Counted from the stretch's first letter, positions 1 to 10,800 are shown. The stretch is DNA of 64,000 bases from Sepiola atlantica (GCA_963556195.1 OY744531.1:52270700-52334699), one strand, 5' to 3'. Numbers and translations: made by a program. Notes: generated by a model not told the origin, from the sequence alone.

Positions 1-330
1 ATGACTAGTGTTCTTATCTAGGATGTTATTTTTAAACTGTTTCATGAGATGTAACCTCAAATTTACTGAAGGTACATTTTGTCGAACTCGGGAATCTTAA
101 TGTCGAACGCGGAAATGTTTACGGAAGTTCGAACTCAAACCGTTATTAAATCCACGGGATTAGATTGGTCTCGTTCTATCAGCACTGACGGGGTAGATTT
201 CTGAAGTAATTTATATTATATTGTAAGTATTGCCTATACTAAGGATGATCCTTAACCTCCAGGAAACTGTCACTTAAAACTGATTATTAGTAAGAACTTT
301 ATTCGTTGCACCACGGCGCGACGAGGCCGC
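1..330 (+). repeat. Dispersed repeat family A, cut by window edge
   Basis: This segment aligns by eye with 42105-42370 and with the inverted termini at 36615-37090. Shared landmarks, in order, are GGATGTTATT near the start, a GTCGAACTCGGGAATC-type stretch, a TCTCGTTC-type stretch, a GCCTATACT-type stretch, and ATTCGTTGCACCACG at the end. No coding potential is seen. It is a diverged copy of a moderately long interspersed element of unknown class. Confidence 0.6.
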
Positions 331-368
331 ATTCAAAAGACACTACTTAGTTGGATCTACAAAGTTAC

Positions 369-371
<3 letters not shown>

Positions 372-434
<63 letters not shown>
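372..434. repeat. (TA)n microsatellite
   Basis: An uninterrupted TA run of about 63 bases. A second run at 563-614 lies about 130 bases downstream. Frames through these runs give only alternating Ile-Tyr and are not genes. Confidence 0.97.
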
Positions 435-435
<1 letters not shown>

Positions 436-560
436 GGATAGTGAAGTGATGAAATATATAAAATGTGCATAGTTTGCAGGTTTCGTTACTCATCATGTGT
501 TCAAACGAAGAATAAAAATACAAAAATACCTTTAAGCCATGACTTTTCAATTATAACGTT

Positions 561-562
<2 letters not shown>

Positions 563-614
<52 letters not shown>
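563..614. repeat. (TA)n microsatellite
   Basis: An uninterrupted TA run of about 52 bases. Confidence 0.97.
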
Positions 615-615
<1 letters not shown>

Positions 616-839
616 TATATGTATAAAAACTGAAGTAGAACGGCCTAAAATATTGTTCACTTAGAAAAAAGATGTTTTCAGACATTTTGTAGTATTCCTA
701 TACGTCAAAATATAATAAAATATATATTTATGATATAAACAAAAGTTGACGTTTAACAGATGTGATGTTCAAGGAAAGAATCTTTATTTGTGCAAGTTTC
801 ATTTTGTTTTCAGTAAATAGAAGAGAAAGTAAAGTTCGT

Positions 840-1010
840 TGTTATTTTAGATAGCGAACGGGTGGAAGGAAGCCCCTAAAAAGGGGTCTCTTAATAGCGG
901 AAGTCGAGAAAATCACGTCACTTCTGCGGGAGAGGGTACTATCTTTTTGTCTGCTGACAACCGACTCGAACAGACGCAAGAAACGTCCCCTCCGGGGAGC
1001 GCACATATAG
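840..1010. other. GC-richer unique segment, function unknown
   Basis: This segment is clearly less AT-rich than its surroundings. It contains a CREB/ATF-like TCACGTCAC, an ETS-like GCGGAAGTC and two small palindromes (CCCCTAAAAAGGGG and CCCCTCCGGGG). No convincing open frame crosses it. It could be a decayed LTR-like or regulatory piece; nothing decides between these. Confidence 0.25.
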
Positions 1011-2089
1011 CTGGAGTCGGCTTGTCTTTACATAGTATTGGTATCTTACTCCAAGTAATTCATTATCTTTTTCACTCTCTTTCGTATAAACACTCTTTCA
1101 GTTTCTTCGTTTGTTTGTAATATAGAATCTTAAAAACAAACCAGCGTCCACGAGGTTTTCGATGAACAGCCGAGGAACAGAAGCAAACAGCGTGTGCATC
1201 GACGATACCTGGGTTACAACAGAAGATGCACGGTGCATAATGTTTATGCACAGCGACATTAATCAGCATACCACAGCTATGGTTGTAACTAGACGAGTTT
1301 TGCTGTGAATAGTAATAGTTTGTTTTGGAGAAGATTATTTACAGCATACCAACGTTTCATGATATTTTATTCAAAAACGTAATTGTAAACAGTTAAGTGA
1401 ACACGAATTGCTATTGTTTACATAACGGAGACAACGTCGGACGATAATACATTCTCCTTTTCGTATTAAACGATATAATATGTAATAGACCCGACCGGAC
1501 TTTATTTTTGCCGATTCAACTTCATAAGCAATAATAACATAAGTCAGTCGTAAGACTACATATCTCCACATACCGAAGTAAGGAAGGGCCAAACTCTTAT
1601 CTAGCTCTTATTTCCCCATATTATCTGAAGTATTCTCGAAGTTATACAAGGAAAACGTTGATAACTCAAAAACAATTTATCTGATCAGGCTGAAATTTTG
1701 TAGGGTGGTAACAAGAATAAAATACCATCATATTCATACATGAAACTTGGAATAATCGGAAGTTGAAATTCCGTCAATATTTCGACCTAGCATAAACGGT
1801 TTACGGTCAATGTCAAGATCGTATGAGATGCGGGACTTCATTGGATACAATATGGGCCCAAAAGCGAGTCTACGAATTTATCGCAAAAAGTAGTACTTTC
1901 ACATTTTCCATGCCCTTGACCTTGACATTTAACTTAGATATACTTACATTAGATCTGTTCTAAGTAAGACAATGATCGATATTTGACTAAGTTTTATGAG
2001 GATTGTGCAAACGATGTGTACGCCAGATTGTACTCAAACGAAGATAGTCTCTTTGGCGGAGATAATTAGAAAATTATACACTAGCACTT

Positions 2090-2200
2090 ACTAAGAAAAA
2101 TCTTACTTATTGAATCAGCAATCGAACCTAGAACCATAGGGAGGGATTAGGGTTACTAATGTTTACCAATCAATGACTAACAAGTGGTTTGACTACATTG
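2090..2200 (-). repeat. tRNA-derived SINE relic
   Basis: Read on the minus strand, the segment carries a TTAGTCATTGATTGGTA stretch that resembles a Pol III A box. About 30 bases later comes AGGTTCGATTG, a good B-box match. The spacing fits a tRNA-like head. The cloverleaf is not intact, so this is a SINE or tRNA relic rather than a gene. Confidence 0.4.
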
Positions 2201-2664
2201 CGCATTACTAAATATGGTCGTAGATATTTAGGGTTTGTGCGTAGAATACGGCGCTTATAGAGACGCCTATATTTGCGGTCTTATGGTGTAAAACATTGTA
2301 CAAAAGCACGTGAAAAATCATTTGCTGTTTTTTTTTTAAAAACGCGGAAAACAGGAAAGTGTAAAACAAAAGAGAATTCTATTTTCTCTGAAGTGAAAAA
2401 CACCCCTCCCCTTACAGAACTGAAAAAAAGACCAAATATATAAAATAAAAACCTAGGGCAGAAAGTGGACTTGTTTTTCAACAATTCGATTTTCCATGTT
2501 TAAATTAAATACCTCATTTGTAGTGACATTCTGAAAATAAAGAGAGAGAAAATAGTTTAATTAACTTTTAGCTAATTAAAGATATCATCCTTCCTCTCAT
2601 ACGCACAAGAGGAAAAACAGATCATAAATTTCCAATGTTAATTACATGATCTGAGGCGTAGCTA

Positions 2665-2665
<1 letters not shown>

Positions 2666-2719
<54 letters not shown>
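2666..2719. repeat. (TA)n microsatellite
   Basis: A TA run flanked by GTAGCTAG on the left and ACTAG plus CCCGTTCCAGAACGGGG on the right. Similar CCCGTGCAACGC-type flanks occur at 11957, 12915 and 20128 (reverse), so a repeat end is probably attached. Confidence 0.9.
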
Positions 2720-2720
<1 letters not shown>

Positions 2721-3194
2721 TAGAAAAACACCCGTTCCAGAACGGGGATACGCAATATACATATAATTTTGATCGGTTTGTATAGCTCTTGGATCAGTCG
2801 TTTATTTGTGATGTCGCGACGCACATACGCTTTGCTTTCTTTATGAACTAGACGATGTTTAAGCAATGTGTATAACATGTTGAGCTAAACATTTTCGTAC
2901 TAAGCGATATATAAGAGTAACATGTGTACTCTATCTATCCCGTAATTGACGAAACGTAATTTATTTTTGATAGCTTAGTAACTAAACATCATTTATTTGG
3001 TAGTAAATCGTATGAATTTTGATGTGTGGCGGGGTAGAGTGTGGCACACTCCGAAAATGGTAACGTTTAAAAACAAAAATAACAATGTTCCCAGATTACT
3101 CACCGTATTGATAGAATGTATATTCCATCATAGTAGTGATCGATTCATGAGTTAGAGAGTGAATCCTATGCATAAAACTTGTGCTTATGGTACT

Positions 3195-3304
3195 CACTAT
3201 ATTACAGAATATATATTCCATAATTCATAATGATTGGCTAATTATTTCATGTGTTAATCATGTACATATAAATAAGTATAAAAATATATACACATACCTT
3301 ACTT
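3195..3304 (+). repeat. Repeat family B, 3' end
   Basis: The motif CATAATGATTGGCTAATTA, followed by GTACATA and then a TA tract, is shared with 15197-15290, 29420-29495 and 47790-47880, and in reverse with 47085-47200. In most copies the element ends directly in (TA)n. Confidence 0.6.
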
Positions 3305-3306
3305 TA

Positions 3307-3340
<34 letters not shown>

Positions 3341-3370
3341 CATATATATATATACATATATATATGTATA

Positions 3371-3454
<84 letters not shown>
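3305..3454. repeat. Compound (TA)n / (CATATA)n microsatellite
   Basis: About 150 bases of TA with interspersed CATATA units. The apparent 95-residue frame here is the translated repeat. Confidence 0.97.
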
Positions 3455-3455
<1 letters not shown>

Positions 3456-3479
3456 GATTCAGTGGTGACTTTGAAACCG

Positions 3480-3591
3480 GGTGTGTGCCATCATACCGAC
3501 AACAATTAAATCTCGCTACACTGACGATCGCATAAGCATGAAATCTCGATTTCTGTAGGTAATAATCATCTATATTTATTTTAAAAGTGTT

Positions 3592-3592
<1 letters not shown>
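3480..3592 (+). repeat. SINE 3' portion, same tail as the tandem array
   Basis: The sequence ends in TTTCTGTAGGTAATAAT, matching the SINE tail GTCTGTAGGTATAAATAAT read from the minus strand of the neighbouring array and the copy at 29040-29165. It lies opposite in orientation to the array at 3644-4812, with a (TA)n tract between them. Confidence 0.5.

Positions 3593-3593
<1 letters not shown>

Positions 3594-3643
<50 letters not shown>
3594..3643. repeat. (TA)n microsatellite
   Basis: A TA run that abuts the first unit of the SINE tandem array. Confidence 0.95.
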
Positions 3644-3648
<5 letters not shown>

Positions 3649-4812
3649 TATAAATAAATATTAAATTATTTATACCTACAGACGCTAGCGTTTCAAGCTT
3701 ATTGCTCTCATCAGTGCAGGGAAGTAACAATTTCAGACGGTCGGGAGGCGCGAACCCGGTACACAGAGTCAGCCATATCCACTCGGCCCACAGAAACTGT
3801 CACGTAATATAGGGAAATTAAGATCTATATGTACCTAGAAGCGGGCACAGATAGAAGACTAGTCGAGAGTGTTCGACGAACGTATTCGGAACTTTGCATT
3901 AGAGCTTTTTGACAGTCTATTTTTAACTTCCCCAAGAGTGCTCAACTTTAATTTCTTAAAGGGGCTTAGTATAGTATTTTATTTATAAATAAATATTAAA
4001 TTATTTATACCTACAGACGCTAGCGTTTCAAGCTTATTGCTCTCATCAGTGCAGGGAAGTAACAATTTCAGACGGTCGGGAGGCGGTACACAGAGTCAGC
4101 CATATCCACTCGGCCCACAGAAACTGTCACGTAATATAGGGAAATTAAGATCTATATGTACCTAGAAGCGGGCACAGATAGAAGACTAGTCGAGAGTGTT
4201 CGACGAACGTATTCGGAACTTTGCATTAGAGCTTTTTGACAGTCTATTTTTAACTTCCCCAAGAGTGCTCAACTTTAATTTCTTAAAGGGGCTTAGTATA
4301 ATATTTATAAATAAATATTAAATTATTTATACCTACAGACGCTAGCGTTTCAAGCTTATTGCTCTCATCAGTGCAGGGAAGTAACAATTTCAGACGGTCG
4401 GGAGGCGCGAACCCGGTACACAGAGTCAGCCATATCCACTCGGCCCACAGAAACTGTCACGTAATATAGGGAAATTAAGATCTATATGTACCTAGAAGCG
4501 GGCACAGATAGAAGACTAGTCGAGAGTGTTCGACGAACGTATTCGGAACTTTGCATTAGAGCTTTTTGACAGTCTATTTTTAACTTCCCCAAGAGTGCTC
4601 AACTTTAATTTCTTAAAGGGGCTTAGTATAATATTTATAAATAAATATTAAATTATTTATACCTACAGACGCTAGCGTTTCAAGCTTATTGCTCTCATCA
4701 GTGCAGGGAAGTAACAATTTCAGACGGTCGGGAGGCGCGAACCCGGTACACAGAGTCAGCCATATCCACTCGGCCCACAGAAACTGTCACGTAATATAGG
4801 GAAATTAAGATA
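3644..4812 (-). repeat. Tandem array of a tRNA-derived SINE, 3.5 units
   Basis: The anchor GACGCTAGCG occurs at 3681, 4016, 4338 and 4668, giving periods of 335, 322 and 330. Units are almost identical outside two indels. On the minus strand each unit has a GGCCGAGTGG A-box-like motif (copy 1, plus coordinates 3779-3788) and GGTTCGCGCC as B box (3748-3757). This fits a tRNA-Ser/Leu-like head followed by a GTCTGTAGGTATAAATAAT tail. The second unit lacks 8 bp and so its B box. The last unit stops at 4812, where the Penelope-like sequence begins. The remainder of the unit (GAAGCGGGCA through TTTGACAG) resembles the body of family D at 18.2 kb. The near-identity of units suggests recent tandem amplification. 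Confidence 0.85.
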
Positions 4813-4813
4813 T

Positions 4814-4892
4814 ATATAATTTATTTAGATACTGTATATTACATATTTCAGCAATGTACCGCGGTTTCATCCAAAAGGGCAGATTTAGACAT
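4814..4892 (-). repeat. 79-bp inverted repeat, left arm (Penelope 3' end)
   Basis: This is the exact reverse complement of 6642-6720 as read by eye. On the minus strand it runs from the last Penelope codons, through a stop after a Val-His-Cys ending, into an AT-rich end. It marks the 3' end of the element. Confidence 0.9.
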
Positions 4893-5720
4893 ATGGCTGT
4901 AGGATTTAGGCTTGTCGGTAATACTCCATTCTATTTTGTAGGGGGTGTTGAACTTCTTGAGATCCCATACGTGGGTTGCCAGTGTAGTTATCTTGTCTTT
5001 TTGGGGTATTTGAAAGTGTTGTTGTGGGCGTAGAGTCTTTGTTTAAAAGATCCTTGGGTCATTCCGATATATATATCCTCCCTTTTAGTATCCACCTCGG
5101 ATATAACCTTGGCTTCGTAAACAACGGAGCTGGTCTCACCTCTTTTGCAAGAGCAACGGGGGTTGGGTGAATTAGTTGGTGGTTTGGAGGTCAGAATTAA
5201 TCCCACGGACTGACAACATGAATAGCTAGTTTTTACTGTACTTCTGTTAAAAGTTTATGGAGATTATTTGATGGCAGGTGCTCGTCTATTAATTTGAGAA
5301 ATTGCTTACCTACGCTATATTTGACGCTGAGGGAATAAGGGGGGGGGGGCAAACCAGATAATATTTTTTGTCTATTGCGTTTGTGTTGGCTGGTGGATTG
5401 GTTGGGTATGTAGGATATTTTTTCGTTATAATCGCTCTCAATGAGAGTATTATTATAATACGGGCGGCTTGTGCGAAAATCTCAGGTGTGGATGAAAGGC
5501 TGGAAATTCTTTTACTAATATTGGGTATAAGGTTCTTAAATATGAGAGGGGGGTGGCAGGATTTGGTGCGGATGTACTGGAGTTGTTCGGTGGGTGTGTG
5601 GTATGGCCTAGTTGAAGTGTTGGTCAAAAAATCTACGCTAGTCAGGTTGATGTCTATGGTGATGTTAAAACCGAGTTCTTTTAGGAATGCTGTTAAATGT
5701 TTCCTGAATCTAGCGTAGAT
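4814..5720 (-). pseudogene. Penelope-like retroelement, RT C-terminus and GIY-YIG endonuclease relic
   Basis: Minus-strand frames read in order. From 5715: a segment with LGFNITIDINLTSVDFL, the region after the RT palm. From 5627 to 5310: an open frame with RPYHTPTEQLQYIRTKSCHPP and ISKRISSLSS, known from Penelope-like polyproteins. From 5206 to 4988: Cys-rich CSC, then VY (residues 29-30), YIGMTQGSFKQR (46-57) and His61, matching a GIY-YIG nuclease. After a one-base frameshift near 4990, the C-terminus continues (THVWDLKKFNTPYKIEW) to a stop near 4848. Penelope elements make an RT fused to a GIY-YIG endonuclease and retrotranspose. This copy has lost the N-terminal RT, has at least two frameshifts and lacks 20 bases or so around the DFL motif compared with the facing fragment at 5709. 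It is not functional. Confidence 0.85.
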
Positions 5721-5812
5721 TTGTTAGACGTATCTCTACACCTGACCAACAATTCAACTAGGTCATACCACAAACCCACCGAACAACTCCGGTACATAGA
5801 CATGCTTGTGGT
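5709..5812 (+). pseudogene. Penelope-like fragment, head to head with the minus-strand copy
   Basis: The plus-strand frame reads SSVDLLDVSLHLTNNSTRSY, then a PTEQLRYID motif. This is the same protein region as the minus-strand fragment at 5715-5570, but it keeps the DVSLHL stretch that copy lost. The two fragments point away from each other and meet at about 5709. Homology ends near 5812; no GIY-YIG domain follows on this strand. Confidence 0.75.
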
Positions 5813-6641
5813 TCCATGCACGTATGTGTATATAAGTATATTTGTCGGTGCGCATGGACGGAAGTACGCGTACGAGTGGAATAAAATAAAATAATAAGAT
5901 AAAGAATTTAATAAATTTTCTGAAATACACTAAATATTAATATTATTAACACACCATCAATGAAATAGAAGTTAACAACCCCCACCCAGAGACTAAGCTT
6001 ATACCCCTCAAACGGAAATAACAGATAGCATCCATCATTTCGTTTATAACCAATTTTTGTTTTCAACACTACTGGTTATAAACGAGACATATCAACGAAA
6101 CACCGCTTTCCTCCCATTAAGATCAAGAAAATAAGAAAACACCAATTAAATAAACAAAAATAAACGAACACGTTAAGTCTATAAAAACATTATTGCATCA
6201 TCTTTTTCAGCACTATATCGAACAATTAATTCGATACATAAATTTATTCCCCAAAACGACAACAAAAAACCACCCTAATTTCACAAACCCAAACGGCAGA
6301 CCTCATAGCCGCCCCTTTCGTATTTTTTCAGACTAGGTAAAACAATAACATTACAAATCCAAAAAAGAACAGCTAAATAAATAAATAAATAAAACTTGCT
6401 AACAGATGAATAAATAAATAAATAAATAAAACTTGCTAGGGAATAAAATGAAGGCCTTTCATACACGAACTAACATCGATCCCTTTTAAGTTTTAGTTGA
6501 TCACTATCCCTCACCGGATTTTTCGGGACCCCCTCAGAGATACACCGTTTTCTGTCATTGTTGACGCCATTCCCTATCGGGACGTTACTACAATCATTTC
6601 AGCTTGCCGATGATTCCACTGGGCACAGAGATTTACTAAAG
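5813..6641. other. AT-rich segment between Penelope pieces
   Basis: No coding sequence is recognised. The segment holds a perfect 12-bp hairpin stem (CGTTTATAACCA ... TGGTTATAAACG) at about 6041-6085 and a short AAATAAAT tandem with a duplicated ACTTGCTA block at 6375-6438. It may be non-coding Penelope long-terminal-repeat material, but no second copy in the window supports this. Confidence 0.3.
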
Positions 6642-6720
6642 ATGTCTAAATCTGCCCTTTTGGATGAAACCGCGGTACATTGCTGAAATATGTAATATAC
6701 AGTATCTAAATAAATTATAT
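6642..6720 (+). repeat. 79-bp inverted repeat, right arm (Penelope 3' end)
   Basis: Reverse complement of 4814-4892, starting at ATGTCTAAATCTGCCC and ending in AAATTATAT. The sequence just inside differs from that of the left arm, so the two arms belong to differently truncated or rearranged copies. Confidence 0.9.
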
Positions 6721-6779
6721 TAGCTCTCTTATATGATCGAGCACTTTATTTGATTTCTCTTCATATACAAGCTGACACA

Positions 6780-6782
<3 letters not shown>

Positions 6783-6834
<52 letters not shown>
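6783..6834. repeat. (TA)n microsatellite
   Basis: A TA run of about 52 bases. It is followed at 6880-6975 by three imperfect copies of a GTGTGTACATATATAGTTAA minisatellite, then by a CA/CCCACA-rich stretch to 7022. Confidence 0.95.
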
Positions 6835-6840
<6 letters not shown>

Positions 6841-7259
6841 TATATATGTGTATACATATTTATATACAGTTAGATATGTGTGTACATATATAGTTAAAAT
6901 GTTAAAGTTAGGGATGTGTGTACATATATAGTTAAAATGTTAAAGTTAGGGATGTGTGTACATATATAGTTAAACAGTTAACACACACACCCACACGCAC
7001 ACACGCACCCACACACACACATATTCATATATTTAGTAATTTGAATATGACACTCTGTTTTACTGTATCACAGCTTTTCAGTCTCTGCGGCAAATGCTTC
7101 AACCCGGGATCAAAACTCGTTTTTGTTGCTTCCATTGGCCAGCGAAATCTCAATGTTTATATAAACACTGCCAACTACTTAAGACTGCTCTATGAGTTTT
7201 TAAAAAGTACTTCGCCTTATCGCTAATGGTAATTGGCGATTTTACTAACCACGGAAGGT

Positions 7260-7410
7260 GGCATGTGTAGCTACCCAAATACATATTGTTGCGCTATCTC
7301 ATAACATTCAGTGTATCTTAACAAGCATGTGATCCAAGTTGGGATCGAATCTAGAATGTTTTTGTTGGCAGTCAGCAATTCTAACCATAGTTTATAGTGT
7401 TAGCTAACAT
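7260..7410 (-). repeat. tRNA-derived SINE relic
   Basis: The minus strand carries ATGGTTAGAATTGCTGACTG (A-box region) and then TAGATTCGATCCC, a strong B-box match about 30 bases further on. The remainder is decayed. Confidence 0.45.
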
Positions 7411-7744
7411 TTTCGTATCGTGCCATTTTCCTTTGACCTGTAAGTGTTATTCGGTGTTTTTTAAAAACTTGAATCACAGCTTTAGTTAAAGGAGACAACA
7501 CGGTTTCATTTGCAATGTAACCACTCCCATGACAAAAGTGAATCGCGTGAAAGTCGTAAACAACGGGTTGTTTGCTGGAACCATTCTCACGCTCAAACAT
7601 AATTGACCTTGAAGGTTAAATACTAGTCATCAACATCATGCAGCACTCAATGATTGAAATATGCATATAATTAGATTATACTATGCATGCCGTTATATTT
7701 TTTCTTATTTTCAATATATTCAGATAAACATCATTCATCGTTTT

Positions 7745-8240
7745 CCCCGTGGTCTGGATGACCGTTGGGATGTCAAAGATGACCTGCCAACCAGCTTTCG
7801 TTCGCCCTCCTGATTTTCTGCCTTCTTGGCCGTGTTACTCAACGCTATCTCTGTCCCCTTTTCGATGTTGTCCGCCCATCTCTTTATTTGTCTTCGACTC
7901 ATTCTTTCTCCCTTTACAGTACCTTAAAATATTGTCTTTTTGCGACTTGATGTATGAGTATGACATGGCCGTACCACTTCATTTTCCTCCTTTTTACAGT
8001 GCGTAGTAGATCCTTGTATGATCCGATTGCTTTTCTGACTCTGCCTTTCACTCCCTCCTTAGTAATATGGTCACTATAGGAAATGTTGAAGATCTTTCCG
8101 TAGCATTTTATCTCTGCGGTCTGTATTCTTCTCTCACGGTCAGCAGTTAGAGTCCACGGTTCACACACATACAGAAATATGGAGATGACCAGGGAGCTCA
8201 TCAGTTTGGTTTTATTAGCTGACTGTGATGTTTCTGTCAT
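7745..8240 (-). pseudogene. Non-LTR retrotransposon (LINE) ORF2 C-terminal relic
   Basis: The minus-strand 108-residue frame (8240-7914) reads YVCEPWTLTADRERRIQTAE, then KCYGKIFNISYSDHITKEGV and RRKMKWYGHV. This is the characteristic region after the RT domain in many animal LINE ORF2 proteins. After a stop, a continuing frame (RRQIKRWADNIEKGTEIAL, then AENQEGERKL) matches the usual end of these proteins. RT and endonuclease domains are missing. It is a 5'-truncated, dead copy. Confidence 0.75.
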
Positions 8241-8334
8241 TTCATATGGGCCTTAGTGTGCCCGGTACTGATCTTTGCGCAATTATTGCAAGGAGTTCAG
8301 ACTTGCATCTATAATCATTTAGATAATATTTACC

Positions 8335-8505
8335 ATTATAACATGAAGTAATGTTTACCAGTAAATAACAAAGTATACTTCCCATTAAAAAGCATTAAGG
8401 TAATATTTACCATAACACTGTATTAAGGTAATATTTAAGGTTAAATAGCATTAAAGTAATATTTACCATTAAACAGCATAAAAGTGATATTTACCATTAA
8501 ATAAG
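8335..8505. repeat. Minisatellite, about 30-bp unit
   Basis: Five to six imperfect copies of a unit like GTAATATTTACCATTAAA plus AGCATTAAA. Spacing between TATTTACCAT or TGTTTACC motifs is about 30-45 bases. Confidence 0.7.
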
Positions 8506-8714
8506 ATTTTCTAAAATCATCTCCAGTAAGCTCTATTTCAACACTGTATTTACCATATTAGCTTTTATTTGGGATAATTAGGGATAAGACTATTTTACAC
8601 ATATTAAAGTTCAAAGGTTGGATCAAGTTATTAACTCATTCTGTTCTTCTATTTCATTATGGTTATAATGATAGGATTTCACATGCAATCTAATATGATC
8701 ATGCACGTCAACAT

Positions 8715-9035
8715 ATATAGGAGAAAAAGCGAAAGAAGGAACAAGGAAATTGATTTGAGAAGACAAAACAGAAAAAAAGAGAGAAGCAAACGAAGAATAT
8801 AAGAAGAAAAAAGGAAAGAAGAAAATGCAAAGAACTTAAACAAATAAAAGGAAATGAATGAAGAGAAATAAATGAAGTAAAGAAGGAAGAGAAGAAGTAC
8901 GAAAGATAAATGACGAAGAAGAAAAAAAGAAAAGGGAGAAGAAAACATACTAAACAGAAGGAAAACGAAGAAAAGAAAGAAAAACAATAAAAAAAAGAAA
9001 GAAAAAAGACAAAGAAAAAGAAAAATTTAAAAATG
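8715..9035. repeat. Polypurine tract
   Basis: About 320 bases made almost only of A and G on the plus strand (AGAAGAAA-like), with few pyrimidines. The two long overlapping minus-strand frames here are just translated CTT/TTC repeats. No Met-to-stop unit resembles a protein family. Confidence 0.85.
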
Positions 9036-9497
9036 TCTGTATAATAATACACTAAGGTATTTCGTGTGCGTACGTACGTTATCACCTTACACGCGCATTA
9101 AAAAAAGAGATCGTGAATTGTTCAAAAATCAAAATGATGTCCTCCCCGTCGATTAGAAGAATACAATCGTAAATGAATACATTTCAAAAAGTGACATTCG
9201 TTTTGATGATTCAAAGGATGTCTTGCTTACAATTATTCTTACGATAAGAAGAACACACTATTGTTAAAAAGATTTGAATTGCTACAATTTTAAATAAATA
9301 CATATAGAAGAGATATTTTCATTTATTTATTAAAAGAATAAATATGACAATAATTTTTACAAAAAAAGAAAGAATCATTTTCCTTATAGAATTTGGCCCT
9401 GAAAGACATTTATTATCTCATAAGGAATATTATTATTAATAGTATATTATGCAGATTGGTGTAGACAGTACCGTGGAATTTTCATGGGTCCCCCCTC

Positions 9498-9551
<54 letters not shown>
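9498..9551. repeat. (TAA)n microsatellite
   Basis: About 18 TAA units. It is flanked by GGGTCCCCCC on the left and CTAGCGGGACCC on the right, which can pair weakly. Confidence 0.95.
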
Positions 9552-9552
<1 letters not shown>

Positions 9553-9812
9553 TAGCGGGACCCGTAACAATTACAGGAAATAATGTTTTCAATACTTATT
9601 ATCTTGTTACTAACCTATACATGTTTGAATAAAATATGATAAGATTTGACTTGTATATTTATTTTAAAAAATGAACAATACATGAAAGAATTTACACAAT
9701 CCTTTATATACAATATTTTCAGTGATATTAATATTTTGACGACTAAATTTTACTTTGTAAATGCTTAAGATTAAATTAAATTTAACTCAAATTCATGAGT
9801 AGCATACACAGA

Positions 9813-10132
9813 TTCGGAAGGTCGTTGCTTTTGATGTAAGCGTGACACACAAAATAACACACGCTATCGTATTAATATGCGTCTTCCCGTTCGTCCTCTC
9901 CCTACCTCCCTCTCCCACACTTCGATGTAGAAAAACAATCTTAGAGGTTGACTGGGATCTAACTCTAAACCAGTCGAATCGACATCCCTATCCTACGTAG
10001 CTAACCGTTCCACCAAACGGAAATACTTGAAAATATTACGAAAATTAGGCGGCTTGAATGGTTTTCCAAATCTGCGGCACGTTTTGATGTAAGAATGCCA
10101 CACGAACACACACGCTATCGTATTAATATATA
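9813..10132 (-). repeat. SINE-like repeat with duplicated flank
   Basis: A stretch with TTTTGATGTAAG, then ACACGCTATCGTATTAATAT, occurs at 9829-9879 and again at 10081-10128. Between them, on the minus strand, GGTGGAACGGTTA (A-box like) and GAGTTAGATCCC (weak B box) suggest a tRNA-like head at about 9945-10020. The pair of direct repeats could be two nested SINE copies. Confidence 0.45.
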
Positions 10133-10133
10133 G

Positions 10134-10210
<77 letters not shown>

Positions 10211-10250
10211 AAGAAGAAGAAGAAGAAGAAGAAAAAGAAGAAGAAGAAAA
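10134..10250. repeat. (TAA)n(GAA)n compound microsatellite
   Basis: TAA units to about 10182 change abruptly into GAA units to about 10249. The GAA part opens a long purine tract. Confidence 0.95.
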
Positions 10251-10800
10251 AGCTGACAGAGATTCTAGGGAGAGAAGACGAATTACAATGATAAGAGAAC
10301 GAACGAAAAGAACAAAAGAAAGAAAAAAAGAAGAATATTCAGAAAAAGATGAGAAGGAAAGTAAAAAGGAAAATAAAAGAAAATGATTCAGAAGGAGAAC
10401 GCGAAGAAAAAGAAAAAGTGAAGAAGAAGAAGAAGAAGAAGTGAAGAAGAAGAAGAAGAAGATGAAGAAGAAGAAAGAAAAGAATGATTAGAGAAAAATA
10501 GTAGATGGAGAAAAAAAAGAAGATTCAGACAGAGAAGAATAAGTACTAGAAACAACTGAAAGTGTAGAATAATAAAAAAAGAAAGAAGGAAAAAAAGGTG
10601 AAGATTCAAAGGAAAATACGAAATAAAAGATAATGCACCAAAAGCTTTGTTTATTTTTGCAAAAATCAATAGAGAGGATAAGGACAGGTGAATAGAAAAT
10701 AAGAAAGAGTGACAGAAAAAAAAGAGAGTCAGTGTGTGTGTGTGAGAAAGAAAAAGAGAGAGTGGTAGAGAGAGAAAAAGAGAAAGAGAGAGAGGGGGGC
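10250..10800. repeat. Polypurine tract with GAA and GA runs
   Basis: About 550 bases, strongly purine on the plus strand, including GAA runs near 10420-10470 and GAGAGA near 10740-10795. The minus-strand frames of 148 and 159 residues are Ser/Leu/Phe-rich translations of this tract and are not genes. Confidence 0.85.

Noticed and set aside
3644..4812. CRISPR-like array
   Set aside because: The repeats are 330-bp units without spacers and carry Pol III boxes. The sequence is eukaryotic.
5310..5718. Opposed 105- and 116-residue frames as two genes
   Set aside because: Only the minus frame has Penelope motifs; the plus frame is its shadow.
8679..9085. Two overlapping frames over 100 residues on minus
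   Set aside because: Translation of a polypurine tract in two frames at once; Phe/Ser/Leu only.
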